Shown in pieces: positions 42,303 through 52,375 of a stretch of 64,000 nt of DNA (positions are counted from its first letter, which is position 1; every line of letters starts with the position of its first letter). A program made the translations under genes and the position numbers. The stretch lies in contig JAXMAM010000004.1 in NCBI GenBank assembly GCA_046350455.1, forward strand, positions 62,001-126,000, read 5' to 3'. This stretch comes from CAZXGD01 sp046350455. GTDB taxonomy: Bacteria > Planctomycetota > Phycisphaerae > Phycisphaerales > SM1A02. The notes under the pieces were generated by a model. The model saw nothing but the letters and a program-made list of their open reading frames with translations. It did no database searches and had not been told where the DNA came from.

Positions 42303-44117
42303 TTAGGACGCAGCCGCCCCGCGCTTCAGATACCCGTTCACAGCAGCGTGGACAGAGGGCGCCAGCGCATCGTCGCCAAACTCCTTCACAAAGCCGATGT
42401 TCTCCAGGATCTCGCGCAGCGGACGGTTGGCACGCGCGATGCGCAGCGCCACGCCGCGCCGGCGAAGCTCCCGGGCCACCTCCATGAGCACATCGGCTGC
42501 GGTGGCGTCAATCTCGGTGATGGCCTGGGCGTCCAGCACGAAGCAGCGAACTTCTCCCGCGTGCGCGTCCACCAGCGCCCGCACGCGCCCTGCAAACCAG
42601 TCTGCGTTGGCGAACATGAGCGGCGCGTAGAAGCGGTATGCCACCACGCCGGGCGCGGTCATGCCGCCATTCCCCGCGTCGTCTGCGCCAAGGTCGTGGT
42701 ACCGGTCTGTGCCGGGAAGCTGCCGCAGGACCACGTCCATCGGTCGCGCCAAGCGTCCCAGCACAAACACCAGCGTCACAGACACCCCAAGCAGGATGCC
42801 TTGCAGCACGCCAAAGACCAGCACGCCAGCCATGACGAGCAGCGCCAGCAGCACGGACCGCCGCCGGAACCGCGCCAGCTGCTGGTACTCGTGGATGTCA
42901 ATCAGGCGGGCGCCGGCGTAGATGAGGATGGCGCCCAGCGCCACGCTGGGCAGATGCTCCAGGACAGGTGTCAGGAACAGCAGGAACGCAACCAAACCTG
43001 CCGCTGCCACCAGGCCGACCACAGGCGTCTTGCCGCCAGATGATTCATTGACCGCTGTGCGCGACTGGCTGGCGCCCACCGAGAACCCCTGGAACAGCCC
43101 GCTGACCACGTTGGCCACGCCCAACGCTGCGATCTCCTGGTTGGACCGGATGGAATACCCGTTCCGCGCTGCAAAGGCTCGCGCCAGCAGGATGCCCTCT
43201 GGCACAGTCAGGAGCGCCACAGCCAGCGCACCAGGCACCAGCGCGATGCCGTCCTGTGTGTTGAGCACTGGGAAGGCAAAGGTCGGCAGCCCCGCCTGCA
43301 CGCCACCCACCAGCGCCACGCCGTGCGCCTTCAGATCAAACATCCACGAAGCACCCAGCGCCACCACGCACACCACCAGCGCACTGGGGACGCGCGGCGC
43401 CACCAGACCCAGCACCACCTGGAGCGCCACCAGGCCCAGGCCGATCCACGTGGTGAGTCCGTGCACTTCTGGCAGACGCCGCCACAGCTCGCCGATCACA
43501 GGCAGGAACTCTGTCTCCTGCATGGCCAGCCCAAAGAACTTGCCCAGCTGCGTGGACATGAGGATGAGCGCAGCACCAGTCAGGTACCCCACCAGCACTG
43601 GCTTGGACAGCAGGTCTGCCACAGCGCCAGCGCGTAGGACCGCTGTCAGGAGCAGCACTGCTCCCGCGGTGATGGCCAAGGCTGCGGCCAGGACCGCGGC
43701 ACGCGCTGGATCTCCCTGTGCCAGCGGCGCGATGGCCACACCCACCAGGAGCGTGAGCGCTGCGTCTGGCCCAGCAATGACATGCCGTGAACTTGCAAAC
43801 AGCGCGTAGCCCACCAGCGCCGCCAGCGCTGCGTACAGCCCTGTGATCGGCGGCAGCCCCGCAAGGCCGGCGTAGGCGATGACCGAAGGCACCATCACCA
43901 TGCACACGGTGAGGCCCGCCACGCAGTCGTGCACCAGCCACGGGCGCTGGTAGCCGCGGAGGGTCTGCACGATGGGCAGCCAATGCGCGCGCTGGGTGGG
44001 CGCCTGCGGCTGGCTGTGAGGGGCTCCAGATCCACTGCCTGGCGTCTTGCCCAGCGGATCGCCCGACGCGTCGCCCTGAGGCTGAGTTGAAGGCTGGCTG
44101 GGGGAATCTGCTGCCAT
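42303..44117 (-). CDS. SulP-family anion transporter with STAS domain
   Basis: 604 residues. A Pro/Ser/Gln-rich cytoplasmic N-terminus (about 1-45) precedes a 12-14 helix core with the SulP signatures GLTVCMVMVPSVIAYAGLAGLPPITGLYAA and SSRHVIAGPDAALTLL (shown in part), and QSRTAVNESSGGKTPV. A C-terminal STAS domain (about 470-600) includes CFVLDAQAITEIDATAADVL. It probably transports sulfate, bicarbonate or related anions. STAS domains regulate transport. It diverges from the small hypothetical gene upstream of secA. Confidence 0.92.
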   Translation of the reverse strand: MAADSPSQPSTQPQGDASGDPLGKTPGSGSGAPHSQPQAPTQRAHWLPIVQTLRGYQRPWLVHDCVAGLTVCMVMVPSVIAYAGLAGLPPITGLYAALAALVGYALFASSRHVIAGPDAALTLLVGVAIAPLAQGDPARAAVLAAALAITAGAVLLLTAVLRAGAVADLLSKPVLVGYLTGAALILMSTQLGKFFGLAMQETEFLPVIGELWRRLPEVHGLTTWIGLGLVALQVVLGLVAPRVPSALVVCVVALGASWMFDLKAHGVALVGGVQAGLPTFAFPVLNTQDGIALVPGALAVALLTVPEGILLARAFAARNGYSIRSNQEIAALGVANVVSGLFQGFSVGASQSRTAVNESSGGKTPVVGLVAAAGLVAFLLFLTPVLEHLPSVALGAILIYAGARLIDIHEYQQLARFRRRSVLLALLVMAGVLVFGVLQGILLGVSVTLVFVLGRLARPMDVVLRQLPGTDRYHDLGADDAGNGGMTAPGVVAYRFYAPLMFANADWFAGRVRALVDAHAGEVRCFVLDAQAITEIDATAADVLMEVARELRRRGVALRIARANRPLREILENIGFVKEFGDDALAPSVHAAVNGYLKRGAAAS

Positions 44118-44222
44118 AGGCCCCGGAACAGGAGTCGAGCATACGCCCTGGGAGAGGTTCCGGCCGGTAACCCAACACTTCCACTTGCCTTCCTAGGTCC
44201 ACCTGCCGATACTGTTCTGTCC

Positions 44223-44534
44223 ATGGCACCCGACGCCAGCCAGAGCCGCGCCTCGACCTCAGCCCTCCAGGCTGTGGTGGCGGTGCTGCTCACGCTGGTG
44301 GTGGCAGCTGCTGGCCCGCTGGTGCGCTCGCACCCTGGCGAAGCACAGCCCGCCCTGCGTCTGGTGGAGTGCTCCTTCCAGCACGCGCATGCCATCCGGC
44401 AGGCGGTGCTGCCACAGGACTGGGCTGCGGTGCAGAGCGCACCCGCGCTCCCCGCTGCTGCGCCGGTCCAGCTGCTCTTGGCGCCGGACCGCGCCCAGTG
44501 GCACGCTGCGCTGCCGCCGCCTGCGCGCGCCTGA
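44223..44534 (+). CDS. Hypothetical small protein upstream of secA
   Basis: 103 residues. One hydrophobic segment (about 15-33, AVVAVLLTLVVAAAGPL) may be a signal peptide or membrane anchor. It is followed by an Ala/Pro-rich region with HAHAIRQAVLPQDW. No domain recognised and no clear Shine-Dalgarno. It lies on the secA strand 126 bases before secA, where a SecM-like arrest peptide sits in some bacteria, but no arrest motif is visible. It could be spurious. Confidence 0.45.
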   Translation: MAPDASQSRASTSALQAVVAVLLTLVVAAAGPLVRSHPGEAQPALRLVECSFQHAHAIRQAVLPQDWAAVQSAPALPAAAPVQLLLAPDRAQWHAALPPPARA

Positions 44535-44660
44535 CGCAGCGTTTGGCCAGCGCCCTGCGCGCGGCCTCCCCCTTCCATCCACCCGTTGTCGGCCAGCGCG
44601 TTGCGCGGCCCCCGCCCATCTCTGGCGGGTCGCACTGCTTTCACTCCACAGGCTTCTCAC

Positions 44661-47600
44661 ATGGCATCCAATCATCTCTTCAAGGGCATTCCCGTTCTCG
44701 ACTGGCTGGTCCGTTCCACCCTGGGCACACAGAACCAGCGCATGGTGCGCCGCTACCTGCGCCAGGTGGACCTGGTGAACCGCCAGGAAGACAGCGTGCG
44801 CACGCTGACCGACGCCGAGCTCCGCGCCAAGACCGCCGAGTTCCGCACCCGCATCAAGGGGGGCGAGAAGCCCCTTGACATGCGCCCGGAGATCTTTGCT
44901 GTGGCCCGCGAGGCCATGGACCGCGGCGTGGGTCTGCGGAACATCTTCAACCCAGACCTGCCAGCAGACCAGCGCTTTGATCCATCGCGCCTGCCAGCAG
45001 AGGCCCGCGCCCTGTACGACCAGGTGGCGGCCACCATCGCAGCCACGCCCGCAGCAGAGCCCACTGGCGACTTCCGCGGCTGCGCTGGCCCAGTCCCGTC
45101 CTGGATGTTCGTGGACGTTCCGCCTGCGCTCTACGAAGCCGTGCGCGAGCTCTACCCAGAGAGCCGCCCGCCCTTCCGCGCACGTCCGTTCGACGTGCAG
45201 CTCATCGGTGGCGTGGTGCTGAGCGAAGGCCAGATCGCCGAAATGAAGACGGGCGAAGGCAAGACCATCGTGGGCCCGCTGGCCTGCTACCTGGCCGCAC
45301 TGGAGGGCCTGCAGGTGCACGTGGTGACGGTGAACGACTACCTGGTGCAGCGCGACCGCGACTGGACCTTCCCCTTCTTCCGCGCGCTGGGCCTCACCGT
45401 GGGCGCCATCCACCCCATGCACATGCAGAGCCACGAGGACAAGGTGGCCGCCTACAAGTGCGACGTGGTCTACGGCACCACCAGCGAGTTTGGCTTTGAC
45501 TACCTGCGCGACAACATGAAGACGCGCCCCGAGGAGCAGGTGCAGCGCCACCGCGACTTTGCCATCGTGGACGAAGTGGACAGCATCCTGATTGACGAGG
45601 CGCGCACGCCGCTCATCATCAGCGGCATGGCGCACGCGGTGAAGCCGCGCTATGACCTGGCAGACCGCCTGGCCAAGCACCTGGTCTCCAAGCAGATGCG
45701 CTGGGAGGCCGCGGACGAGCAGGTGAAGGCGTGCCAGAGCGAGATCGCCGGCCTGGAAGGTGACATCCGCAACGCCCGCGACCGCGATGCTGTGCCAGCC
45801 ATGCGCCAGCGCCTGGTGGAGACCCGCAAGCGCCTGCCGCAGCTGACCAAGGACCGCGACAAGCACACCCAGTACTATGAGGTGGAGCTGGACAAGAAGC
45901 GCGCCACGCTGACCAACGAAGGCATCCACGAGGCGCAGCGCGAGGCCAAGATCGGCAGCTTCTACGTGGGCGACAACGTGGACATGCCGCACCTGCTGGA
46001 GCAGGCGGTCCGCGCGCACACCGTGTACCAGCGCGACCGCGACTACGTGGTGGCCCCCGATGAGCAGGGCCAGCCCAGCGTGGTCATCGTGGACCAGAAC
46101 ACCGGCCGCAAGATGGTTGGCCGGCAGTGGTCAGACGGCCTGCACCAGGCAGTGGAGGCAAAGGAAGGCGTCCCCATCAAGGAGGAGACGCAGACCATGG
46201 CCACCATCACCATCCAGAACTTCTTCAAGCTGTACAAGCGTCTGGCAGGCATGACTGGTACCGCCGACACCGAAGCCACCGAGTTCCACGAGATCTACCG
46301 GCTGGGCGTGGTGAGCATCCCCACCAACAAGCCAGTGATCCGCACCGACCGCAACGACGTGGTGTTCCTGAGCCAGAAGGACAAGTGGGACGCCATCGTG
46401 GAGGAGATCAAGAGATTCCACGACGCTGGCCGCCCTGTGCTGGTGGGCACCACCAGCGTGGAGAAGAGCGAGCATCTGAGCCGCCTCCTGACCCGCAAGC
46501 ACGGCATCCAGCACGAGGTGCTGAACGCCAAGCAGCACGAGCGCGAGGCTGACATCGTGGCCAATGCCGGCCAGCTGGGTGCGGTGATGATCGCCACCAA
46601 CATGGCAGGACGCGGCACGGACATCAAGCTGGGCCGGGTGGATCCGGCCGCCCTGGTGGAGCACTGGAAGCGCCGCGACATCCTGCCCAAGGACGCATCC
46701 CCAGAGTGGGGCGAGGAGCGGCTGGTGAACGCCGCCCGCCGGCACATGGCCACCCGCGCGCTTGGCCTGGACGCCAAGGCGGTGAAGGACATGTCCGACG
46801 AGGACATCCACCTGGCCCTCCTGCGCCAGTGGGTGATGGACCTGCTGCCGGGCGCCAGCCAGAGCAAGGTGAACGCTGCGGACCGCGAGGTGCTGGAGGA
46901 CCAGCTGGACTCGCTGGGCAACTTCATGCTGCACCGCCTGCGCTTCTACACCAGCGTGGAGGAGCTGGGCGGCCTGCACATCATCGGCACGGAGCGTCAC
47001 GAGAGCCGCCGCATTGACAACCAGCTGCGCGGCCGCGCTGGCCGCCAGGGCGACCAGGGCAGCAGCCGCTTCTTCCTGGCGCTGGACGACGACCTGATGA
47101 AGATGTTCGCAGGCAAGGCCACCCTGACGGTGCTCAGCAAGCTGGGCATGAAGGAGGGCGACGCCATCGAGGCGCCCATGCTCACCCGCGCGGTGGAGAA
47201 GGCCCAGCGCAAGGTGGAGGAGCGCAACTTCCAGATGCGCAAGCAGATCCTGGAGTACGACGAGCCCATGGAGTACCAGCGCCGCACCTTCTACGGCATG
47301 CGCCAGCCGCTGCTGGAGCACCGGGACGTGCGCAAGACAGTCACCGAGTTCATCACCGATGCGGTGCATGACGCGGCCGAGCGCTTCCTGGGCCCGGACC
47401 ACGTGGCCAACTGCATCGCTGAATGGGTGCACGAGCACTACAACGTGCGCCTGGATCCAGAGCGCTTCAAGGGCAAGGACCGCGACCGCGTGCACAAGGT
47501 GGTGAACGCCGAGACGCTGGAGGAGGCTGGCATCACCATCGAGAACACGGTGGGCGAGTACATGCCAGAGGACACCGACTCCGCCGAGTGGAACGTGGAG

Positions 47601-48776
47601 GAGCTGCAGGCCTGGGCGCAGACCAATTTCGGCGCTGAGGTGCCTACGGACCTCATCCGCAGCGGCGACCGCCTGGCGGTGCGCCAGGTCATCGAGCGCG
47701 CTGCGGCCGCCAAGTTCCACCTGGTGGACAACGCCCCGCTGGACGCCTTCCTGGTGCCCAACTATGGCGCAGCAGAGATGGCGCGGTGGGCCACCAACAC
47801 CTTTGGTGCGCCTGTGGAGGCGGAGCTCTTCAAGGAGTGCAGGACTCCTGACGAGGCCGCTGACATGCTGCTGAAGCGCGCCATGGAGGTCTTCCATGAG
47901 CGCGAGCTGCGCTACCCCATCGAGTTCGCCATGGAGCTGACAGGCAGCCGCCTGCAGGCCGCGCAGCAGGACCAGGAGAACGGCCAGGCCATCGCCCGGT
48001 CAGCGCTGGCCGAGCTGTGCGCGTGGGCCAAGGCCCGCTACGGCGTGGACTGGAATCCAGACCAGCTGCCCAGCCAGAACTCGGCCGACCTCTTCCAGGT
48101 GCTGCTGGCCGCCGCCGCCAAGGTGGACAGCGCCGAGCTGGAGCGCCGAGCCCAGGAATGCCTGGCGCAGGGCACCGACGTGGACAGCATCGCACGCTGG
48201 TTCGAGACCACGCGCCTGGTGCGGCTCACCGAGTTCGAGCGCGAGCGGTGCGAGAAGGACCCAGAGTCCTTCGTCCGCGCACGCCTGCAGTCGCTGCAAC
48301 GCCAGGAGCTTGAGCAGTTCGAGCGCTGGGTGCTGCTGCAGATCTACGACGAGGCGTGGAAGGACAACCTGCACCACATGGACCAGCTGCGCGACACGAT
48401 CGGGTTCCGGTCGTTCAGCCAGAAGGACCCCCGCATCGAGTTCAAGAAGGGTGCGGCGGAGCAGTTCAACGAGATGCTGGAGATCATCCGGAACCGCGCC
48501 ACCGAGCTGCTCTTCAAGGGCCGCATGATGCCGCAGACCCGCCCTGCCCGTCCGGCCCAGGCGGCCGCCCCGGTGGGGGTGCTGGCAGCAGAGGAACCCG
48601 CCCCGACAGCGGCCCAGGCTGCGGACATCGAGCAGGCCGAGCGCGCTGGCACCCCAGCAGGCGCAGAGCCCAAGAAGGAGCTCAGCGGCAAGGCCATGAA
48701 GACCGTGGGCCGAAACGAGCCCTGCCCCTGCGGAAGCGGGAAAAAGTACAAGAACTGCCACGGAGCCACCGAGTGA
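44661..48776 (+). CDS. secA: Preprotein translocase ATPase SecA, enlarged
   Basis: 1371 residues, against about 900 in E. coli. Walker A AEMKTGEGKTIVG (about 195), DEVDSILIDEARTPLIISG (about 304), TMATITIQNFFKLYKRLAGMTGTA, TNMAGRGTDIKLG, GRAGRQGDQGSSRF and the terminal zinc motif CPCGSGKKYKNCH are all intact. Insertions lie between the first helices and RPFDVQLIGG (about 90 residues), after the DEVD motif (about 345-420, Lys/Glu coiled coil), and in the helical scaffold before WKDNLHHMDQLR (about 200 residues). It powers Sec export with SecYEG, SecDF and YajC. tRNA-Lys follows closely. Confidence 0.97.
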   Translation: MASNHLFKGIPVLDWLVRSTLGTQNQRMVRRYLRQVDLVNRQEDSVRTLTDAELRAKTAEFRTRIKGGEKPLDMRPEIFAVAREAMDRGVGLRNIFNPDLPADQRFDPSRLPAEARALYDQVAATIAATPAAEPTGDFRGCAGPVPSWMFVDVPPALYEAVRELYPESRPPFRARPFDVQLIGGVVLSEGQIAEMKTGEGKTIVGPLACYLAALEGLQVHVVTVNDYLVQRDRDWTFPFFRALGLTVGAIHPMHMQSHEDKVAAYKCDVVYGTTSEFGFDYLRDNMKTRPEEQVQRHRDFAIVDEVDSILIDEARTPLIISGMAHAVKPRYDLADRLAKHLVSKQMRWEAADEQVKACQSEIAGLEGDIRNARDRDAVPAMRQRLVETRKRLPQLTKDRDKHTQYYEVELDKKRATLTNEGIHEAQREAKIGSFYVGDNVDMPHLLEQAVRAHTVYQRDRDYVVAPDEQGQPSVVIVDQNTGRKMVGRQWSDGLHQAVEAKEGVPIKEETQTMATITIQNFFKLYKRLAGMTGTADTEATEFHEIYRLGVVSIPTNKPVIRTDRNDVVFLSQKDKWDAIVEEIKRFHDAGRPVLVGTTSVEKSEHLSRLLTRKHGIQHEVLNAKQHEREADIVANAGQLGAVMIATNMAGRGTDIKLGRVDPAALVEHWKRRDILPKDASPEWGEERLVNAARRHMATRALGLDAKAVKDMSDEDIHLALLRQWVMDLLPGASQSKVNAADREVLEDQLDSLGNFMLHRLRFYTSVEELGGLHIIGTERHESRRIDNQLRGRAGRQGDQGSSRFFLALDDDLMKMFAGKATLTVLSKLGMKEGDAIEAPMLTRAVEKAQRKVEERNFQMRKQILEYDEPMEYQRRTFYGMRQPLLEHRDVRKTVTEFITDAVHDAAERFLGPDHVANCIAEWVHEHYNVRLDPERFKGKDRDRVHKVVNAETLEEAGITIENTVGEYMPEDTDSAEWNVEELQAWAQTNFGAEVPTDLIRSGDRLAVRQVIERAAAAKFHLVDNAPLDAFLVPNYGAAEMARWATNTFGAPVEAELFKECRTPDEAADMLLKRAMEVFHERELRYPIEFAMELTGSRLQAAQQDQENGQAIARSALAELCAWAKARYGVDWNPDQLPSQNSADLFQVLLAAAAKVDSAELERRAQECLAQGTDVDSIARWFETTRLVRLTEFERERCEKDPESFVRARLQSLQRQELEQFERWVLLQIYDEAWKDNLHHMDQLRDTIGFRSFSQKDPRIEFKKGAAEQFNEMLEIIRNRATELLFKGRMMPQTRPARPAQAAAPVGVLAAEEPAPTAAQAADIEQAERAGTPAGAEPKKELSGKAMKTVGRNEPCPCGSGKKYKNCHGATE

Positions 48777-48788
48777 CCCGCAAACCGA

Positions 48789-48794
48789 TATAAT
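48789..48794 (+). promoter_or_regulatory. -10 element of the tRNA-Lys promoter
   Basis: A perfect TATAAT lies 13 bases before the tRNA-Lys 5' end and just after the secA stop. No good -35 is found at the proper distance; it would fall inside the secA stop region. This suggests the tRNA has its own promoter. Confidence 0.6.
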
Positions 48795-48807
48795 CTCACC
48801 CCTTCCA

Positions 48808-49189
<382 letters not shown>

Positions 49190-49206
<17 letters not shown>

Positions 49207-49687
49207 GTTCCTTTGCCTTCTGCTTGGCGTGCCGCACCGCCACCATGACGCCAGCGCCCAGGCCCAACGCCAGGGCGCCAACGACGCCCGCAATGGGCAT
49301 CCACAACGGGTGCGGCAGCGCCATGGAGTTGGCCACGATGCCCAGCGCGTCCAGCACGCCCACCAGGAGGCCCATGGTGCAGGCGCGGTGTGGCGCCAGG
49401 AACGCTGCCACGCCGCCACCCACCAGCGCAGCCAGCGCCCAGCCAGCCACCATCATCAGATTGGCCTGCAGCGGCCAGCCAGCCAGCTGCGCGCGCAGGT
49501 CCTCGCGGGCTGCATGCATGGCTGTGGCGTCCTGCGCACGCATGGCCTCGCTGTACCGCTTGGAAGCCTCCTGAAGTGCCGGGGAGGGAGGATGGATCAT
49601 CCCAGTCACACCGTCGCCCGCAATCACCACCATGAACATGCAGAGCACCCCAGCGAATCCGGCCAGCACATTGCGGAGGACGTTCAT
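49190..49687 (-). CDS. Hypothetical membrane protein, four predicted helices
   Basis: 165 residues from ATG 49687. Four hydrophobic segments: LAGFAGVLCMFMVVIAG, LMMVAGWALAALVGGGVAAFL, TMGLLVGVLDALGIVAN and WMPIAGVVGALALGLGAGVMVAV. An extracytoplasmic helical loop (about 30-70) separates the first two, and a basic C-terminus (KQKAKEH) is cytoplasmic. I do not recognise the family. It is coupled by overlap to the zinc-ribbon gene and diverges from the thioredoxin-like gene. Confidence 0.75.
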
Positions 49688-49741
49688 GCGGAGGAGTCTA
49701 GATGGGCCATGCCCTGGCACGGCAGCGGTAGGCTGCAGGCC

Positions 49742-50299
49742 ATGGCTGCCACTGAATCCACCATGCGTCCGCTGGGCACCCGCTGCCCGGACTTCCGCCT
49801 CCAGGACGTGGTGACGGGGGCCGTCACCGGTCCCTCAGACGCTGCTGGAAAGCCCCTCCTGGTGGCCTTCATCTGCAATCACTGCCCATTTGTGGTGCAC
49901 GTGCGGAGCCAGCTGGCCGCGCTCAGCCAGGAGGCAGCCACCCGCGGCTACGCATGCATCTTTGTGTGCAGCAACGACGTGGCCACCCACCCCCAGGATG
50001 GGCCTGGCCCCATGGCCGCCGAGGCCCGCGCTGCTGGCTACGCATGCCCCTATGTGTTCGACGAGAGCCAGGGCGTGGCCCGCGCCTTTGGCGCTGCCTG
50101 CACGCCCGACTTCTTCCTGTTCGACGCTTCGCACACGCTGGTCTATCGCGGCCAGCTGGACGACAGCCGCCCCAGCAACGGCAAGCCTGTGACAGGCGCA
50201 GACCTGCGCGCTGCGCTGGACGCTGTGCTGGCTGGCAAGGCGCCAGCTGCTGCGCAGAAGCCCAGCATCGGCTGCAACATCAAGTGGAAGGCTGGCTGA
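49742..50299 (+). CDS. Thioredoxin-like/peroxiredoxin-like protein (AhpC/TSA fold)
   Basis: 185 residues from ATG 49742 (an upstream in-frame ATG at 49709 has a better Shine-Dalgarno but poorer family fit). MRPLGTRCPDFRLQD opens the fold. The active motif FICNHCPFV has a CxxC Cys pair (Cys-Asn-His-Cys), typical of a widespread thioredoxin-like family with CNHCPYV. TPDFFLFDASHTLVYRGQLDD is the conserved C-terminal half. A role in thiol-disulfide chemistry is likely. No signal peptide is visible. Confidence 0.88.
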   Translation: MAATESTMRPLGTRCPDFRLQDVVTGAVTGPSDAAGKPLLVAFICNHCPFVVHVRSQLAALSQEAATRGYACIFVCSNDVATHPQDGPGPMAAEARAAGYACPYVFDESQGVARAFGAACTPDFFLFDASHTLVYRGQLDDSRPSNGKPVTGADLRAALDAVLAGKAPAAAQKPSIGCNIKWKAG

Positions 50300-50344
50300 A
50301 CGGGCTCCGCCAGCGCTGCCCGCGGTCCAGCGGAGCGTGGTGCA

Positions 50345-50379
50345 CAAAGCAAAGCGCGCCCTGCCGAAGCAAGGCGCGC
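50345..50379 (-). terminator. Terminator of tRNA-Asp
   Basis: GCGCGCC at 50354-50360 pairs with GGCGCGC at 50373-50379 around a 12-base loop. On the minus strand the stem is followed by TTTGCTTTG. It lies four bases after the tRNA-Asp 3' end and ends that transcript. Confidence 0.8.
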
Positions 50380-50382
50380 AAG

Positions 50383-50456
50383 CGAGGCGGACGGGAATCG
50401 AACCCGCAACCACCGGCGTGACAAGCCGGTACTCTAACCAATTGAGCTACCGCCCC
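50383..50456 (-). tRNA. tRNA-Asp (anticodon GTC)
   Basis: Cloverleaf on the minus strand: acceptor GGGGCGG/CCGCCTC with one G-U pair, D-arm AGCTCAATTGGTTAGAGT, anticodon stem CCGGC/GCCGG with loop TTGTCAC, and T-arm GGTTCGATTCC. CCA is not encoded. A GUN-anticodon tRNA, hence a substrate of the Tgt encoded in this window. TATCAT at 50489-50494 on the minus strand is a possible -10. Confidence 0.95.
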
Positions 50457-50497
50457 AGGCGGACCCGCCCTTTCAGGCGGGACGCAACATGATAGCA

Positions 50498-50536
50498 GAA
50501 CCACGGGTGGAGGCAAGCGGTTTTCGCCTGTGGTTC
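50498..50536 (-). terminator. Weak hairpin after polA
   Basis: GAACCAC at 50498-50504 pairs with GTGGTTC at 50530-50536, with inner AGGC/GCCT pairing. It lies 16 bases past the polA stop. The following minus-strand bases (TGCTATC) lack a T-run, so termination would be inefficient. Confidence 0.35.
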
Positions 50537-50551
50537 CCGGGTGTTTGGCGC

Positions 50552-52375
50552 CTAGGCGTCGAACCAGTTGGCAGCCCATCCGCTGTCTGCCTTGAGGGGC
50601 ACCGCCAACTGCATGGCCTGCTCCATGCGCTGGCAGACAAATGGGTTGAACGCCTCCACCTGGCTCTCTGGCACCTCGAACACCAGTTCGTCGTGGATCT
50701 GCAGCAGCAATCGCGCAGCTGGAAATGCCTGCGGAAGGTCGCGATGAATGTGCAGCATGGCCAGCTTGATGAGGTCTGCAGCGCTCCCCTGCACCACCGT
50801 GTTGATGGCGATGCGCTCGCCCAGCGCGCGCTCTGCTGGATTGCGGCTGTGCACCTGCGGCACAGGGCGGCGCCGGCCCAGGATGGTCTGCACATACCCC
50901 TGTGTCCGCGCCTCCTCCACGCACCGGGCCAGGAACGCGTCAATCTGCGCAAAGCGCGCCTTGTACCCATCAATGATGGTGCGGGCGCGCTCGTTGCTGG
51001 TGCCCAGGCGGCGCGCCAGCCCATAGGGCGTGATGCCGTACACGATGCCAAAGTTCACCATCTTGGCTGCGCTGCGCTGCTCTGAGGTCACCTCGCTGAT
51101 GGGCACCCCGCACACCTCCGCGGCCACGGCAGCGTGGATGTCTGCACCCGCGTGGAAGGCCGCCTGCAGCGCTGGGTCGCCTGAGAGATGGGCCAGCACG
51201 CGCAGCTCGATCTGCGAGTAGTCCGCGCTGAAGATCACGTTGCCAAGGTCCGCCACGAACGCGCGGCGGATCTCGCGCCCCACCGCCGTGCGGATGGGAA
51301 TGTTCTGCAGGTTGGGGTCGCTGCTGGACAGGCGGCCCGTGGCAGCCACCGTCTGGTGGAAGCTGGCATGGATGCGCCCGGTGCGCGGGTCAATGGCCTG
51401 GCGCAGCGCCACCAGATAGGTGCCCACCAGCTTGGTCAGCTGCCGGTACTCCACGATCAACTGCGGAATGGGGCTGGTGACCGCTGGATCCTGCGCCAGC
51501 TTCTCCAGGACCTCGATGTCCGTGCTGGCGCCAGTCTTGGTGCGCTTCACCACCTTGATGCCCAGGCCCGGCGGCGTGTCTTCTGGTCCGTTGAAGAGGA
51601 TCTCGGAGAGCTGCCTGGGGCTGTCCAGATTGAAGGGCCGTGGGCACGCTTCCAGGATGCGCTCGCGCAGCCGGCCAATCTCAGCCTCCAGTGCGCGGCG
51701 CTGGCGCTCCAGTTCGTCGGCGTCCACGCGGATGCCGTTCCACTCCATGTCCGCCAGCACCGCCACCAGCGGCATCTCCACGGTGCGGTAGAGCGTCTCC
51801 AGGCCAGCAGCGGCCAGCTGTGGCTCCAAGAGGCGCTGGAGGCGCAGGGTGACATCCGCGTCTTCCGCGGCATAGGGCGCGGCCAGCTCCAGCGGCGCCT
51901 GGTCAAAGGTGCGCTGGTGCTTGCCAGAGCCAATGAGATCGGTGATAGGGATGCACCGGTGGTTCAGGAGCGCCTCGGACAGCGCGTCCATCTTGTGGGT
52001 GCCGCGGGTGGAGTCCAGCAGGTAGCTGGCGATCATGCTGTCGCCCGCCAGGCCCTGCACGCGCACGCCCGCTGCGCGCAGCACCACCAGGTCAAACTTG
52101 GCGTTGTGCGCGGTCTTGCGCACCGCTGGGTCTTCCAGCAGCGGGCGCAGCAGCTCCACCACCTGCTCCTGGCCCAGATGCGTTTCTGGCTGGGGCGAAC
52201 GCACGGGGATGTACACCGCCTGGTCCGGCTGGTGCGCCAGGCTCACGCCGCAGAGCGCGGCGCTCACAGGGTTCAGGCCAGTGGTCTCTGTGTCGAAGGC
52301 AAGCGTGGCGCCTGCCGCGCAGGCTGCGCGCGCCTCCTGCACGTACGCCTGCACCGCTGCAGCGGTGCAGAGCAT
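50552..52375 (-). CDS. polA: DNA polymerase I, proofreading and polymerase domains
   Basis: 607 residues covering the 3'-5' exonuclease and polymerase. The exonuclease acidic motif LAFDTETTGLNP and HNAKFDLVVL are present, so proofreading is likely active. Polymerase motifs include SSDPNLQNIPIRT, FSADYSQIELRVLAHLSGD (motif A Asp), KMVNFGIVYGITPYGL (motif B) and QIHDELVFEVPE (motif C). The upstream flap-nuclease domain lies in another frame (52752-53492), and at least two frameshifts separate them, near 52430-52660 and 52880. In an error-free sequence this would be one gene starting at 53492. It performs gap filling and Okazaki-fragment processing. Confidence 0.93.
   Translation of the reverse strand: MLCTAAAVQAYVQEARAACAAGATLAFDTETTGLNPVSAALCGVSLAHQPDQAVYIPVRSPQPETHLGQEQVVELLRPLLEDPAVRKTAHNAKFDLVVLRAAGVRVQGLAGDSMIASYLLDSTRGTHKMDALSEALLNHRCIPITDLIGSGKHQRTFDQAPLELAAPYAAEDADVTLRLQRLLEPQLAAAGLETLYRTVEMPLVAVLADMEWNGIRVDADELERQRRALEAEIGRLRERILEACPRPFNLDSPRQLSEILFNGPEDTPPGLGIKVVKRTKTGASTDIEVLEKLAQDPAVTSPIPQLIVEYRQLTKLVGTYLVALRQAIDPRTGRIHASFHQTVAATGRLSSSDPNLQNIPIRTAVGREIRRAFVADLGNVIFSADYSQIELRVLAHLSGDPALQAAFHAGADIHAAVAAEVCGVPISEVTSEQRSAAKMVNFGIVYGITPYGLARRLGTSNERARTIIDGYKARFAQIDAFLARCVEEARTQGYVQTILGRRRPVPQVHSRNPAERALGERIAINTVVQGSAADLIKLAMLHIHRDLPQAFPAARLLLQIHDELVFEVPESQVEAFNPFVCQRMEQAMQLAVPLKADSGWAANWFDA

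Noticed and set aside
42286..42304. CCACCA/TGGTGG hairpin followed by TTTT near the SulP stop
   Set aside because: The T-run is on the plus strand while both flanking genes are on the minus strand, so it is in the wrong orientation to terminate them.
44223..44534. The small gene before secA as a SecM-type arrest peptide
   Set aside because: No arrest-like motif near its C-terminus, and the 126-base gap to secA shows no obvious structure sequestering the secA ribosome site.
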